A stretch of DNA of 64,000 nucleotides, from NCBI GenBank assembly GCA_047602365.1, contig JASGHM010000001.1, positions 62,001-126,000 on the forward strand. Direction: 5' to 3'. The position numbers and the translations under genes are program-made. The stretch comes from Piscinibacter sp047602365. Lineage in GTDB: Bacteria; Pseudomonadota; Gammaproteobacteria; Burkholderiales; Burkholderiaceae_C. Position 1 is the stretch's first letter. The number at the start of each line of letters is the position of its first letter. This document shows positions 1-9,404 of the stretch, in pieces. Under the pieces are notes generated by a model. It searched no databases. It had not been told where the DNA came from and worked only from the letters and a program-made list of their open reading frames with translations.

Positions 1-210
1 AAGGCCGGGCCGATCATCAATCTCGACCTTCGCGCCAATCCCGAGCGGCTCGGCACCGGCGGCGCCGTGCGCTTCCATGCCGATACGCTCGCCGGCATCC
101 GCTCCGGCGACGGCAAGGCGGCGCGGGCGGCGCTCGCCGGCGATATCGCGGGCGCGGCCGAATTCATCATCCAGCGCGGCGGCCTGACCAGAGCCGTCGC
201 CACGAAATGA
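1..210 (+). CDS. C-terminal end of a GntR-family (FCD-type) regulator, partial
   Basis: The window opens inside an open frame that ends with TGA at 208-210. The 69 residues left are alpha-helical in character. They include a stretch of the form H-A-x-T-L-A-G-I-R-S-G-D-G followed by A-A-R-A-A-L and A-A-E-F-I, which resembles the last helices of the FCD ligand-binding domain of FadR-type GntR regulators. The DNA-binding domain lies outside the window, so the family call is an inference from the tail only. The SDR gene follows 15 bases later on the same strand, so the two may share a transcript. The signal sensed is unknown. Confidence 0.5.
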   Translation, partial: KAGPIINLDLRANPERLGTGGAVRFHADTLAGIRSGDGKAARAALAGDIAGAAEFIIQRGGLTRAVATK

Positions 211-225
211 CATAGGGAGACCATC

Positions 226-1003
226 ATGGACCTCGGCATCAAGGGCCTGCGCGTGCTCGTCACGGCGGGCGCCAACGGCATCGGCCTCGAGATCGCGCGG
301 GCCTTCGCGGAGGAGGGAGCGCAGGTCCATGTCTGTGACGTCGACCGCGAGGCGCTGACCGAACTCGCCCGCACCGATCCGCATATCTATGCCAGCCCGT
401 GCGACGTCTCCGACCGCGGCGCAGGTGAAGGCGCTGTTCGAGACCACCATCGACCGGCTCGGCGGCCTCGACGTGCTGGTCAACAATGCCGGCATCGCCG
501 GCCCGACCGGCCGGGTCGAGGAGATCAACCCGGAAGACTGGGACCGCTGCCTCGACATCTGCATCACCAGCCAGTTCAACTGCGCGCGGCTCGCCGTGCC
601 GCATCTGAAGAAGAGCGACAACGCCTCGATCATCAACCTGTCGTCGGTGGCCGGCCGCTTCGGCTTCGCGCTGCGCTCGCCCTATGCGGCGGCGAAATGG
701 GCGGTGGTCGGCTTCACCAAGTCGCTGGCCATCGAGCTCGGCGAGTTCGGCATCCGCTGCAACGCCATCCAGCCGGGCCTCGTGGAGGGCGACCGCATCC
801 GCCGGGTGCTGGAAGCGAAGGCGCAGGCGCGCGGCATCGCCTTCCGCGAGATGGAGGAACAGGCGGTGACCTATACGTCGCTGAAGACCTTCGTCACGGC
901 GCGGCAGCTGGCCGACCAGATCCTGTTCCTCTGCTCGCCGAGGGGACGGACGATCTCGGGCCAGGCGCTGTCGATCTGCGGCGACATGCAGATGCTGAGC
1001 TGA
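226..1003 (+). CDS. Short-chain dehydrogenase/reductase (SDR), one frame break
   Basis: Classical SDR of about 258 residues. The nucleotide-binding glycine motif is seen as TAGANGIG near residue 15, the NNAG motif follows, then the catalytic Ser in NLSSVAG and the catalytic pair in SPYAAAKWA (Y-x3-K). All core residues for an NAD(P)-dependent oxidoreductase are therefore present. The N-terminal part (226 to about 415) and the rest (about 420 to 1003) are in different frames. One base gained or lost near 412-425 restores a continuous protein, so I treat it as an indel error. The start ATG at 226 follows a purine-rich stretch. The substrate is not evident; the neighbouring GntR-type regulator suggests control of a small catabolic unit. 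Confidence 0.85.
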
Positions 1004-1148
1004 GGGGGAGGGGTGAGGTGAGAGGTGAGGGGCCTGGCGTGAGGTCACGGGCTCTCGGTGAGGCGAGAGGAATGGTGTGAGGTGAAGCCGGGATCGCTCC
1101 TTTCACGTCGATTTCCGGGCGCTTTGCCAAAGCCGAGCGGGAGGCAAT

Positions 1149-1272
1149 CCCCTCCCCCCACGAAGTGGTGGGGAGGGTTAGGGTGGGGGGTGTTGCCACA
1201 AGGCGAGACCCATCCTGTCGAGACCAGCCCCCCACCCCCGACCCCTCCCCACCGTAAACGGGGGGAGGGGAG
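1149..1272. repeat. GC-rich inverted repeat pair, intergenic
   Basis: Two oppositely oriented copies of a C-rich/G-rich unit face each other. The left copy (1149-1192) contains CCCACGAAGTGGTGGGGAGG; the right copy (1227-1272) contains CCCCTCCCCACCGT followed by GGGGGGAGGGG. Each copy is itself partly palindromic. Such units are common between genes in Hyphomicrobiales genomes. It lies in the 598-base gap between the SDR and the metallophosphoesterase, where no credible gene is seen. Confidence 0.7.
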
Positions 1273-1354
1273 TTTCGGCCGCGCTCTGTCGCGGCGATCC
1301 GCCGTCAGCCGCTGAGTGTCTGCCGATAGCCGGAATCCATGCCGCTTCAACGCG

Positions 1355-1507
1355 AAACCCTCTCCCCTCGCGGGAGAGGGTGGGTCCGGAAGGACCCGGG
1401 TGAGGGGGCGGGCAGATACCAAACATCCATTGTCGCAGCCGTCGCGCCACCTGCCCCTCACCCGCCCGCATCCGCGGGCACCCTCTCCCGCGAGGGGAGA
1501 GGGTTTG
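1355..1507. repeat. Second GC-rich inverted repeat pair (REP/BIME-like)
   Basis: Two inverted copies are separated by a short non-repeated middle. The left copy (about 1355-1414) has CCCTCTCCCCTCGCGGGAGA, then a GGTGAGGGGGCGGGCAG tail. The right copy (about 1451-1507) begins CTGCCCCTCACCCGCCC and ends in CTCTCCCGCGAGGGGAGAGG. The whole could fold into a long cruciform or hairpin. It sits about 95 bases upstream of the metallophosphoesterase start. Confidence 0.75.
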
Positions 1508-1601
1508 GCACGCGATTGCGCTATGGGGAGAAGCATGGTCGCTTGTGGCGCCGACAGCCAGTCGGGCCGCCCCGGCCACTTCTCGCGGACCCTACCGACG
1601 C

Positions 1602-2447
1602 ATGACCCTCATCGCCCATGTCAGCGACCTGCATCTCGGGCCGGTGCCGTTTCCGGCGTCGCGCCCACTCGGCCTGAAGCCGGCACTCGGCTGGATCAAC
1701 TGGGCGCGCCAGCCGGGCCAGCATGACAATGCGCTGTGGCGCGAAGTGGCGGAGCGGATCACCGCGGCCAAGCCCGACTTCACGATGGTGACCGGCGACC
1801 TCATCGAGCTCGGCCTCGCCTCGGAATGGCAGGCGGCCGCCGCGGCGCTCCAGCGCCTCGGGCCGCCGGCCACGATCTCCTGGGCGCCGGGCAATCACGA
1901 CTTCTACACAGGCGCAGCCGTCGCCCGCGCCCGCGACCTCATGGCGCCCTACCTGCCGGCGGGCGGCAACGGGGATATCCGCGACCGTTTCCCGCGGCTC
2001 GACCTGGTGGGCCGGGCGGCGATCGTCACGCTCTGTTCGGGCACGCCGACCTGGCTGTTTTCCGCCGAGGGCGAACTCGGCGCCGGCCAGCTCGCCCGCC
2101 TCGACGCGATGCTCGCGCGCCTCGACCGACGGGAACATTGTCCGGTCATCGCCGTCCATCATCCGGCGGTCGCACCCAGCCTCTCGCGCCTCAAGCGCCT
2201 GCGCGACGGCGAGGCGCTGGCGGACCTTCTCATCCGGAGAGAGTGCTCGCTCCTGTTCCACGGCCATCTGCATCAGGCGGTCGCCGGGGAGGTGACCCGC
2301 GGCGGGCGGACCCTCACGCAAATCGGCGCGCCGTCTGCCTCGGCGACCGGCCGGGGTGGCGATTCGCCCGCCGGTTTCAATCTCGTGCGGATCAGCGAAC
2401 AGGAGACCGGTCTCCGCTGGTCTCTCGAACGTGTCACGCTTCGATGA
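1602..2447 (+). CDS. Calcineurin-like metallophosphoesterase (Icc-like)
   Basis: Predicted phosphohydrolase of 281 residues. The five signature blocks of the metallophosphoesterase superfamily are visible in order: HVSDLHLG (D-x-H) at the N-terminus, VTGDLIELG (GD), APGNHDFY (GNHD), AVHHPAV, and FHGHLHQ (GHxH) near the C-terminus. These bind a dinuclear metal centre and hydrolyse phosphomono- or diesters; the physiological substrate cannot be read from sequence. There is no signal peptide, so it is likely cytoplasmic. I chose the ATG at 1602 because the first motif follows within a few residues; the frame opens further upstream only into repeat DNA. Confidence 0.9.
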   Translation: MTLIAHVSDLHLGPVPFPASRPLGLKPALGWINWARQPGQHDNALWREVAERITAAKPDFTMVTGDLIELGLASEWQAAAAALQRLGPPATISWAPGNHDFYTGAAVARARDLMAPYLPAGGNGDIRDRFPRLDLVGRAAIVTLCSGTPTWLFSAEGELGAGQLARLDAMLARLDRREHCPVIAVHHPAVAPSLSRLKRLRDGEALADLLIRRECSLLFHGHLHQAVAGEVTRGGRTLTQIGAPSASATGRGGDSPAGFNLVRISEQETGLRWSLERVTLR

Positions 2448-2535
2448 GCCCGCACGCCGCCCATGCTCCGGCGCGGTTGTTCCGCGCCGCCGATGATGTC
2501 TTGATGCACGCCTTCTCGCCTCGGAGCCCCTGTCG

Positions 2536-3918
2536 ATGACCGCCGCCGCCTTTCCGCCCGCCCTTCTGGAGGCCCTGAAGGCCCTCATCGGCGAGCGCGT
2601 CTCGACCTCCGAATCCGACCGCGCCCAGCATGGCCGCGACCAGTCGCGCCATCCGATGCGCATGCCGGATGCGGTCTGCCGGGCGCTGACCACCGAGGAG
2701 GTCTCGGGCATCGTCAGGCTCTGCGCCGAGCACAAGGTGCCGGTGGTGCCGTTCGGCGCGGGGTCGTCGCTGGAGGGCGCGCTGATCCCGCTGCATGGCG
2801 GCGTCTCGATCGACCTGACGGGGATGAACCAGATCCTCGAGGTGCGCGCCGAAGACCTCGACGTGACGGTGCAGGCGGGCGTCACCCGCAAGCAGCTCAA
2901 CACGTTCCTGCGCGATACCGGCCTGTTTTTTCCCGTCGATCCCGGCGCCGACGCGACCATCGGCGGCATGGCGGCGACACGCGCCTCTGGCACCAATGCC
3001 GTCCGATACGGCACGATGCGCGAGAATGTGGTCAATCTGACGGTTGTTCTCGCCGACGGGCGGATCATCCGCACCCGCTCGCGCGCCCGGAAATCCTCGG
3101 CCGGCTACGATCTGACGGCGATATTCGTCGGCTCGGAGGGAACGCTCGGCATCATCACCGAGGTGACGGTCCGGCTCTACGGCATCCCCGAGGTGATGGC
3201 GGCGGCGATCTGTTCGTTCCCGTCGGTGGAGGCGGCGGTCGATACCGTCATCCAGACCATCCAGATGGGCCTGCCGATCTCGCGCATGGAGCTGCTGGAC
3301 GACCGGACGGTGGAGGCGATCAACGCCTATTCCAAGCTCGACCTGCCGGTGACGCCGATCCTGTTCTTCGAATTCGCCGGCAGCCAGTCGAGCGTCGACG
3401 AGCAGGCGGCCATCGTGGAGGAGCTCGCCAAGGGCGAGGGCGCCTCGAACTGGCACTGGTCGAAGGATGCCGACGAGCGCGCGCGGCTCTGGCAGGCGCG
3501 CCACGACGTCCACTGGGCGATCAAGGCGCAGAATCCCGGCAAAGCCGGCTTCGGCACCGATGTCTGCGTGCCGATCTCGGCGCTGGCGGAGGTCATCCGC
3601 GAGACGCGCAGGGACACGGCGCAGCAGAGCTTCTCCACCACGCTGGTCGGCCATGTCGGCGACGGCAACTTCCATCTGGGCATGCAGATCGACCCGGACG
3701 ATCCCGAGGAACTGGCGCGGGCGCTGGAGGTCTACGACCGGATGATCGCCCGCACGCTGAAGCTCGGCGGCACCTGCACCGGCGAGCACGGCGTCGGCAT
3801 CGGCAAGATGAAATACATGCGCGCCGAGCACGGCGAGGCCGTGGACATCATGCACCTCATCAAGAACGCGCTGGATCCGCAGGGAATCCTCAATCCCGGC
3901 AAGGTGTTGCCGGCCTGA
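2536..3918 (+). CDS. FAD-linked oxidase, D-lactate dehydrogenase (cytochrome)/GlcD type
   Basis: Flavoprotein of 460 residues with the vanillyl-alcohol-oxidase fold. The N-terminal FAD-binding half shows PVVPFGAGSSLEG and DPGADATIGGMAATRASG, both typical of D-lactate dehydrogenase and glycolate oxidase GlcD. The C-terminal half ends with GTCTGEHGVGIGKM and DPQGILNPGKVLP, the conserved FAD-oxidase C motif. It probably oxidises a D-2-hydroxy acid and passes electrons to the respiratory chain. An M20 peptidase starts 4 bases downstream, so both are likely in one operon. D-lactate versus another 2-hydroxy acid cannot be decided. Confidence 0.9.
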   Translation: MTAAAFPPALLEALKALIGERVSTSESDRAQHGRDQSRHPMRMPDAVCRALTTEEVSGIVRLCAEHKVPVVPFGAGSSLEGALIPLHGGVSIDLTGMNQILEVRAEDLDVTVQAGVTRKQLNTFLRDTGLFFPVDPGADATIGGMAATRASGTNAVRYGTMRENVVNLTVVLADGRIIRTRSRARKSSAGYDLTAIFVGSEGTLGIITEVTVRLYGIPEVMAAAICSFPSVEAAVDTVIQTIQMGLPISRMELLDDRTVEAINAYSKLDLPVTPILFFEFAGSQSSVDEQAAIVEELAKGEGASNWHWSKDADERARLWQARHDVHWAIKAQNPGKAGFGTDVCVPISALAEVIRETRRDTAQQSFSTTLVGHVGDGNFHLGMQIDPDDPEELARALEVYDRMIARTLKLGGTCTGEHGVGIGKMKYMRAEHGEAVDIMHLIKNALDPQGILNPGKVLPA

Positions 3919-3922
3919 GGAC

Positions 3923-5067
<1,145 letters not shown>

Positions 5068-5071
<4 letters not shown>

Positions 5072-5590
5072 GCCGGCTCGGCCGCGGCGATTTCTGGTCC
5101 ACCAGGCCTCGATCGCGGCCGGTCGGCAGGCGGTCTTCTCGTCGAGGCCGCCGGCAAAGGCGTTCCACGCCTCGAGGAAGCGCTGCGGCACGCCGATGAC
5201 CAGCGGCTGGCCGGCGGCGACCACCTGGCCGATCTCGCCGATCAGGCCGCCGCCCTCGGCCTCCATGCGGCCGAACTTGTTGATGATCACGAGGTCGAGC
5301 GGCTTGTCGATGGCGGCGCGCAGGGCGCCGGCGGCCTGCGCGAGGCCGGTCGGATCGAGCCGGCACGAGCCGGAACTGCCGCTGCCGAGATCCTGGCAGA
5401 TGTTGATGCGCTGGCCGGTATCGAGGTCTTCCAGTTCCATGTCCTGCGTCTCGCAGGAGGCGCCGGCACCGTTGATCTGGACGAGGCCGGCGACCGCCAC
5501 TCCGTCGGCGGCGAGGCCGCGGGCGAAATCGGCGAGCAGCGTGTCGCAGTCATCGTCGGGCCCATAGACCACGGCGGCAAGTTTCGTCAT
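5068..5590 (-). CDS. DUF2478-type protein, probable frame break near the C-terminus
   Basis: The protein starts MTKLAAVVYGPDDDCD and contains DLVIINKFGRMEAEGGG, VIGVPQRFLEAW and a final EAWW, which I recognise as the DUF2478 family. These proteins are often encoded near molybdenum enzymes and resemble small P-loop proteins. About 170 residues are expected. In the sequence as given the frame does not stop after EAWW but runs on antisense through the M20 gene. Removing one A near 5091 gives a stop at 5068-5070, overlapping the M20 stop codon. I therefore infer a single-base insertion. The start ATG at 5590 is the one giving the conserved N-terminus. Confidence 0.65.
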
Positions 5591-5737
5591 CGGGCGGTTC
5601 CGATCGCGCTTTGGAGTCATGCCAAGATGGGCCTGCCCGACGCTCGCGTAAAGCCCGTGCCGATTGCCGGACTCACCCGGCGATGGCATTCATGGTGCAA
5701 TGCGAGCGCGGGCTGCGCTCCCCGAGGAGCCGAACCC

Positions 5738-6019
5738 ATGCTGAAATGCCTCATGACCGCCACCGTCGCCGTCGCCACGCTCGCCGCCCTCGGCGACGTG
5801 GCGGAAGCCCGTCATCGCCGCCGCAGCCTCGAGAGCTGGTGCCGGGCCGATGCCGCCCAGATGATGGGGATCAGCCGCCGCGCCATCGCTCTCGCGCCGC
5901 TCGCGGCGGCTCCGGGCGGGCGCTACGAGATGCGCGGCGTCGCCAGCCACGGCCGGTTCGGCACGCGCGCCTTCACCTGCCAGTTCGACCAGCGCCGGGT
6001 GCTGCAGGGCGCCGTCTGA
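5738..6019 (+). CDS. Small secreted protein of unknown function
   Basis: A 93-residue protein beginning MLKCLMTATVAVATLAALG, a typical Sec signal peptide that would be cleaved after an A-x-A type site (VAEA). The mature part is about 70 residues, basic, with two cysteines (one in ESWCRAD, one in FTCQFD). I do not recognise the family. It lies between two minus-strand genes and is probably transcribed alone. Confidence 0.6.
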   Translation: MLKCLMTATVAVATLAALGDVAEARHRRRSLESWCRADAAQMMGISRRAIALAPLAAAPGGRYEMRGVASHGRFGTRAFTCQFDQRRVLQGAV

Positions 6020-6023
6020 GGCG

Positions 6024-6251
6024 TCAGGCCTTCTTGCGGATGCGGAAGGTGAGCGTCGATCCGTCGCGCTCCTCGGCCTCCAGCGTGTCGCCGGTCTCGC
6101 CGACGAGGTGGGGGATGTCGATGGCGGACATCGGATCGGTGCAGGCGACGACCAGCGTCCCGCCCGGCGCGATGCGGGCCAGCGCCTTGCGGGTGCGCAG
6201 CGCGGGCAGGGGGCATTTGAGGCCCTTCAGGTCGAGCGCGGTCTCGGGCAT
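6024..6251 (-). CDS. TusA/SirA-like sulfur carrier protein
   Basis: A 75-residue protein with the family signature LKCPLPALRTRKAL: the Cys in C-P-x-P is the sulfur-carrying residue. The length (75 residues) equals the TusA family norm. The family relays persulfide sulfur for tRNA thiolation, molybdopterin-related steps or sulfur metabolism. Here the nearby MobA and DUF2478 genes make a link with molybdenum-enzyme maturation plausible, but this is context only. Confidence 0.85.
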   Translation of the reverse strand: MPETALDLKGLKCPLPALRTRKALARIAPGGTLVVACTDPMSAIDIPHLVGETGDTLEAEERDGSTLTFRIRKKA

Positions 6252-6348
6252 GGGATCGGCCTCGTCGGATCGGTCGGCGCCTTATGGGCGCTTCCGCGCC
6301 GGGCAACAAGGGCGGCGTGGCCGCCGCCGAAACGGAGCGCCGGACCCG

Positions 6349-6777
6349 ATGAAACTGCTCAGGACCATTCGCCGCGACGCCGCCGGTTCCGCCGCGTTCC
6401 CGCGCGCCGCAGCCCCCGGCGAATGGGCGGTGACCGGCACCTTCCTGTTCTGGGGCCGCGACGTCGCCGCTCTGGACGAGGACGAGCAGGCGGCCTTCCG
6501 CTCGGGCTTCGTCGGCGTCGAAAGCCTCGGCTTCGCCGCCCTCGTGGCGGTCGAGGAGGCGGATGCCGAGGCGCATCGGGCGGCCGTCGCGGCGCTCGCC
6601 GCCCATATCCACGCCCATCTCGACGGCCCTGCCGTCGATGCGGCGGTCGCGGCGGCGGCCGAGGAACTGTCGTTCGCGGCCTCGCTCGCCGATCACCCCG
6701 CCGGAACGTTGCTGACGATCGAGCGCCGGTTCGAGGACGGCGAGATCCGCGAGCGCTGCCGCGTGTTCGAGGGCTGA
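6349..6777 (+). CDS. Conserved hypothetical protein, DUF6505-like
   Basis: A 142-residue protein starting MKLLRTIRRDAAGS, with GEWAVTGTFLFWG and AFRSGFVGVESLGFAALVAV. These features match my recollection of the DUF6505 family, found near molybdopterin and formate-dehydrogenase genes in Hyphomicrobiales. It has no signal peptide or membrane segment. The C-terminal half is Ala-rich and helical. It starts 97 bases after the divergent TusA gene, and its stop lies 4 bases from that of convergent mobA. Function unknown. Confidence 0.6.
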   Translation: MKLLRTIRRDAAGSAAFPRAAAPGEWAVTGTFLFWGRDVAALDEDEQAAFRSGFVGVESLGFAALVAVEEADAEAHRAAVAALAAHIHAHLDGPAVDAAVAAAAEELSFAASLADHPAGTLLTIERRFEDGEIRERCRVFEG

Positions 6778-6781
6778 CCGC

Positions 6782-7418
6782 TCAGGCCTCGGGATGGCGG
6801 AGCGCCAGCGCCTCGGCCGCCGCGAGGTCCTCGGGGCCGTTGGCGTTGAAGAACGGATCGAACGGCTCGGCCGGCCAGGTCGCCACGGCGCATCCGTGTC
6901 GGCTCGCCCACAGCCCGACCTTGCGCAGCCCCTCGACCACCAGCGCGTGGCGGAGCTCGGCCGCGAGCGAGACCGGCCAGAGCCCGATCACCGGATGGGT
7001 GCGCCCGCCGGAGGCGGCCGAGGCGAGCGGCGCGCCGGCGGCGGTGCGCGCGGCATGGAGGCGGGCGACGAGGTCGCGCGGCAGGAACGGCGCGTCGGTC
7101 GCCACCGACACGACCCAGCCGATGTCTGGCCGGTTCGCGGCCGTCCAGTCGAGCGCCGCGAGGATGCCGGCGAGCGGGCCGGCGAAGCCCGGCACGTCGT
7201 CCGCGACGACCGGGCGGCCGAAGGAAGCCGAAGCGCGCGGGATCGCCGTTGGCGTTGACGATCAGTGCGTCGCATTGCGGCGCCAGGCGCTCCACCACGC
7301 GGTCGAGGAGGGTGCGGCCGGCGACCGTCCTCATCGGCTTGTCGCCGCCGCCCATGCGCCGCGCGAGGCCGCCGGCGAGCAGCACGCCAAGGGTCTCGGG
7401 ATGGCCGCCGTCAGTCAT
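6782..7418 (-). CDS. mobA: Molybdenum cofactor guanylyltransferase MobA, frame break inside
   Basis: MobA attaches GMP to molybdopterin to make the MGD cofactor. The N-terminal nucleotide-binding motif LAGGLARRMGGGDKP is intact, followed by LLDRVVERLAPQ and LIVNANGDPARF. After a frame break near 7200-7240 the protein continues with PGFAGPLAGILAALDW, VVSVATDAPFLPRDL and PFFNANGPEDLAAAE, all expected MobA blocks. The reconstructed length is about 208 residues, normal for the family. The break is most likely a sequencing indel because both halves are conserved. Confidence 0.85.
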
Positions 7419-7446
7419 CGCGGCGAGGCAGAGGCGTGTTCACCGG

Positions 7447-8596
7447 TCACTCGATCACGATGGCCGGCGCCGGCCTCATCGTCACCGCGCCGGTGCCGGA
7501 CAGGCTCGCCCAGACCTTGGCCGCGATGTCGCGATAGACGCGGGCGTTGCGGATTGCCCGGCTCGGTCGCGACGACCGGCTGCCCGGTGTCGGAGGTCTC
7601 GCGCAGCTTCATGTCGAGCGGGATCTCGCCGAGGAACGGCACGCCGAGCCGCTCGGCCTCCCGCCGCGCGCCGCCATGGCCGAAGATGTCGTAGCGGTTG
7701 CCGGTGTCGGGCGCGACGAAATAGCTCATGTTCTCGACGATGCCGAGGATCGGCACCTCGACCTGGCGGAACATGGCGAGGCCGCGCCGCGCGTCGATCA
7801 GGGCGAGATCCTGCGGCGTCGAGACGATGACCGCGCCGGCGAGCGGCATCGGCTGCGCCATCGTCAGCTGGGCGTCGCCGGTGCCGGGCGGCATGTCGAC
7901 CACCAGCACGTCGAGCGTCGCCCCAGGCGACCTCGCGCAGCATCTGCGTGATGGCGCCGACATCACCATCGGGCCGCGCCAGATCATCGGCGTCTCCTCC
8001 TCGACGAGGAAGCCGATCGACATCGACCTTGACGCCGAAGGTGTCCATCGGCGCCAGCGTGCGGCCGGCAATGACCTCGCGGCTTGCCGGAGAGGCCGAA
8101 CAGCCGCGGCAGCGAGGGGCCGTAGATGTCGGCGTCGAGGATGCCGACCTGCTGGCCGAGGCCGGCGAGCGCCGAGCGCCAGGTTGAAGGCGGTGGTCGA
8201 CTTGCCGACGCCGCCCTTGCCGGAGGCGACCGCGATGACATGGGCGACGCCGGAAATGGTCGCGGCCTTCGCCGACGGCGGCTGGGCTGGCCGGCCGGGC
8301 GTCGCGTGCGGCTGGGTCGAGGGAGCGGGCCGGGCGGGCGCGCGCGACTCGGGCCGGTCGGCGGTCAGCGAGACCAGCGCCTGCGTCACGCCGGGGAGGG
8401 CCCCGATGGCGGACTGGGCGGCGAGGCGCACCGGCTCCATGGCGGCGGCCTCGGTCGGGTCGATGGCGATCGCCACCATCACCTTGCCGTCGTTGACGAT
8501 GATGTCGGAGAGCCGCCCGGAGGCCGCGAGCGACTGGCCGCTCGCCGGCAGCTTCACGAGTTCGAGCGCGCGGGAGACCTGTTGCTGGTTGACCAT
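7447..8596 (-). CDS. Mrp/ApbC-type Fe-S cluster carrier ATPase, several frame breaks
   Basis: P-loop ATPase of the Mrp/NBP35 family that carries Fe-S clusters to apoproteins. The N-terminal MIP18-like (DUF59) domain is intact (MVNQQQVSRALELVKLP). The deviant Walker A SGKGGVGKST and the later VDMPPGTGDAQLTMAQ are seen. The expected ENMSYF block reads VENMSYFVAPDTGNRYD: the C-P-x-C usual at this point in many bacterial Mrp proteins is replaced by A-P-D-T, which I recall from other alphaproteobacterial versions. Frames change at several points between 7540 and 8200; all pieces are collinear. The stop at 7447 gives the C-terminus AIVIE. Confidence 0.85.
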
Positions 8597-8662
8597 GGAA
8601 CCCCTCGGGTGAGGGATGTCACATAGGCCATCGGGCGCGCCCACGAAAGAGGCAGGGTGTGC

Positions 8663-9163
8663 TCAGGGCGTGACGGTGAGGCGCAGGAGATAGCCGTCGA
8701 GCGGCATCGGCCGGCCGGCGCTGGTCAGTTCGCGCGGCGGCGAGACGAGCTCGCCGAAGGTGACGAAGCGGCCCTGCACCGGCACGAAGGGCGCGGCGAG
8801 ATGGGCGGCCGGCGACAGGCGGAACTTCGCCGCCTGGCCGCGGGCCGGCTGCACCTGCTCGATCTCGACCACCGGGGCGGTGGTGCGCGGGCAGGCGACC
8901 GGGGCGGCGCAGCGCCCGTCGGTGATGACGCGGGTGAATTTCAGCGTGATGGCGCGCCCGTCGGCGCCGGGCACCTCGATGGTCTCGCCGCCGCGGATCT
9001 CGATGCGGCGCGGCTCGCCGGTGGCGGCCGAGCCCGGCCCGGTCATCAGGAGGAGGATGACGCTGGCCGCGAGGAACATGAGCGTCGGCGCCGCGACGAG
9101 GGTCGCGGTCGCAAGGAGGCGCGGCTCCAGCAGCGGGGTGAACAGGCGCGGTTCGAACAGCAT
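8663..9163 (-). CDS. Membrane-anchored protein of unknown function
   Basis: A 166-residue protein. After a short N-terminal cytoplasmic stretch, residues about 18-42 form one strongly hydrophobic helix (TLMFLAASVILLLMTG). The remainder would lie in the periplasm and includes RIEIRGGETIEVPGADGR and a cysteine pair in RCAAPVACPR. I do not recognise the family. Upstream on the same strand is a GAACC-N19-CCCATGG element at 9189-9219 that also precedes three small secreted-protein genes here, suggesting co-regulation with envelope proteins. Confidence 0.65.
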   Translation of the reverse strand: MLFEPRLFTPLLEPRLLATATLVAAPTLMFLAASVILLLMTGPGSAATGEPRRIEIRGGETIEVPGADGRAITLKFTRVITDGRCAAPVACPRTTAPVVEIEQVQPARGQAAKFRLSPAAHLAAPFVPVQGRFVTFGELVSPPRELTSAGRPMPLDGYLLRLTVTP

Positions 9164-9188
9164 GGCGGGCTCCGTTGGACGGTCCAGC

Positions 9189-9219
9189 CCATGGGTCGCG
9201 ACGAGGCGGCGAAAGGTTC
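9189..9219 (-). promoter_or_regulatory. GAACC-N19-CCCATGG promoter-like element
   Basis: Reading the minus strand, GAACCTTT at the upstream end is followed at a fixed 19-base gap by CCCATGG, 26 bases before the start codon at 9163. The same pair at the same spacing occurs at three other minus-strand genes in this window. It resembles an extracytoplasmic-function sigma promoter (GAAC-type -35 box); the assignment is inferred. Confidence 0.5.
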
Positions 9220-9404
9220 AACGCGATTTCCGAGCCGACGCCCGTTCAACACGGCGAGAGCGCGGGACGGATGCACAATCGCAGCTTGGAGATGCCGGCC
9301 TTGCGTGGTAGCAACCTGCGCCAATCCGAAACTCGAAGCCGAGTTCGAGCCCTCCGCCATTCTTCAGGGCTCGGCGACGCTTTACCCCATCCAGGAGCTG
9401 GCAC

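Noticed and set aside
1149..1507. CRISPR array
   Set aside because: The repeats are inverted pairs, differ from each other and have no regular spacers; no cas gene is near.
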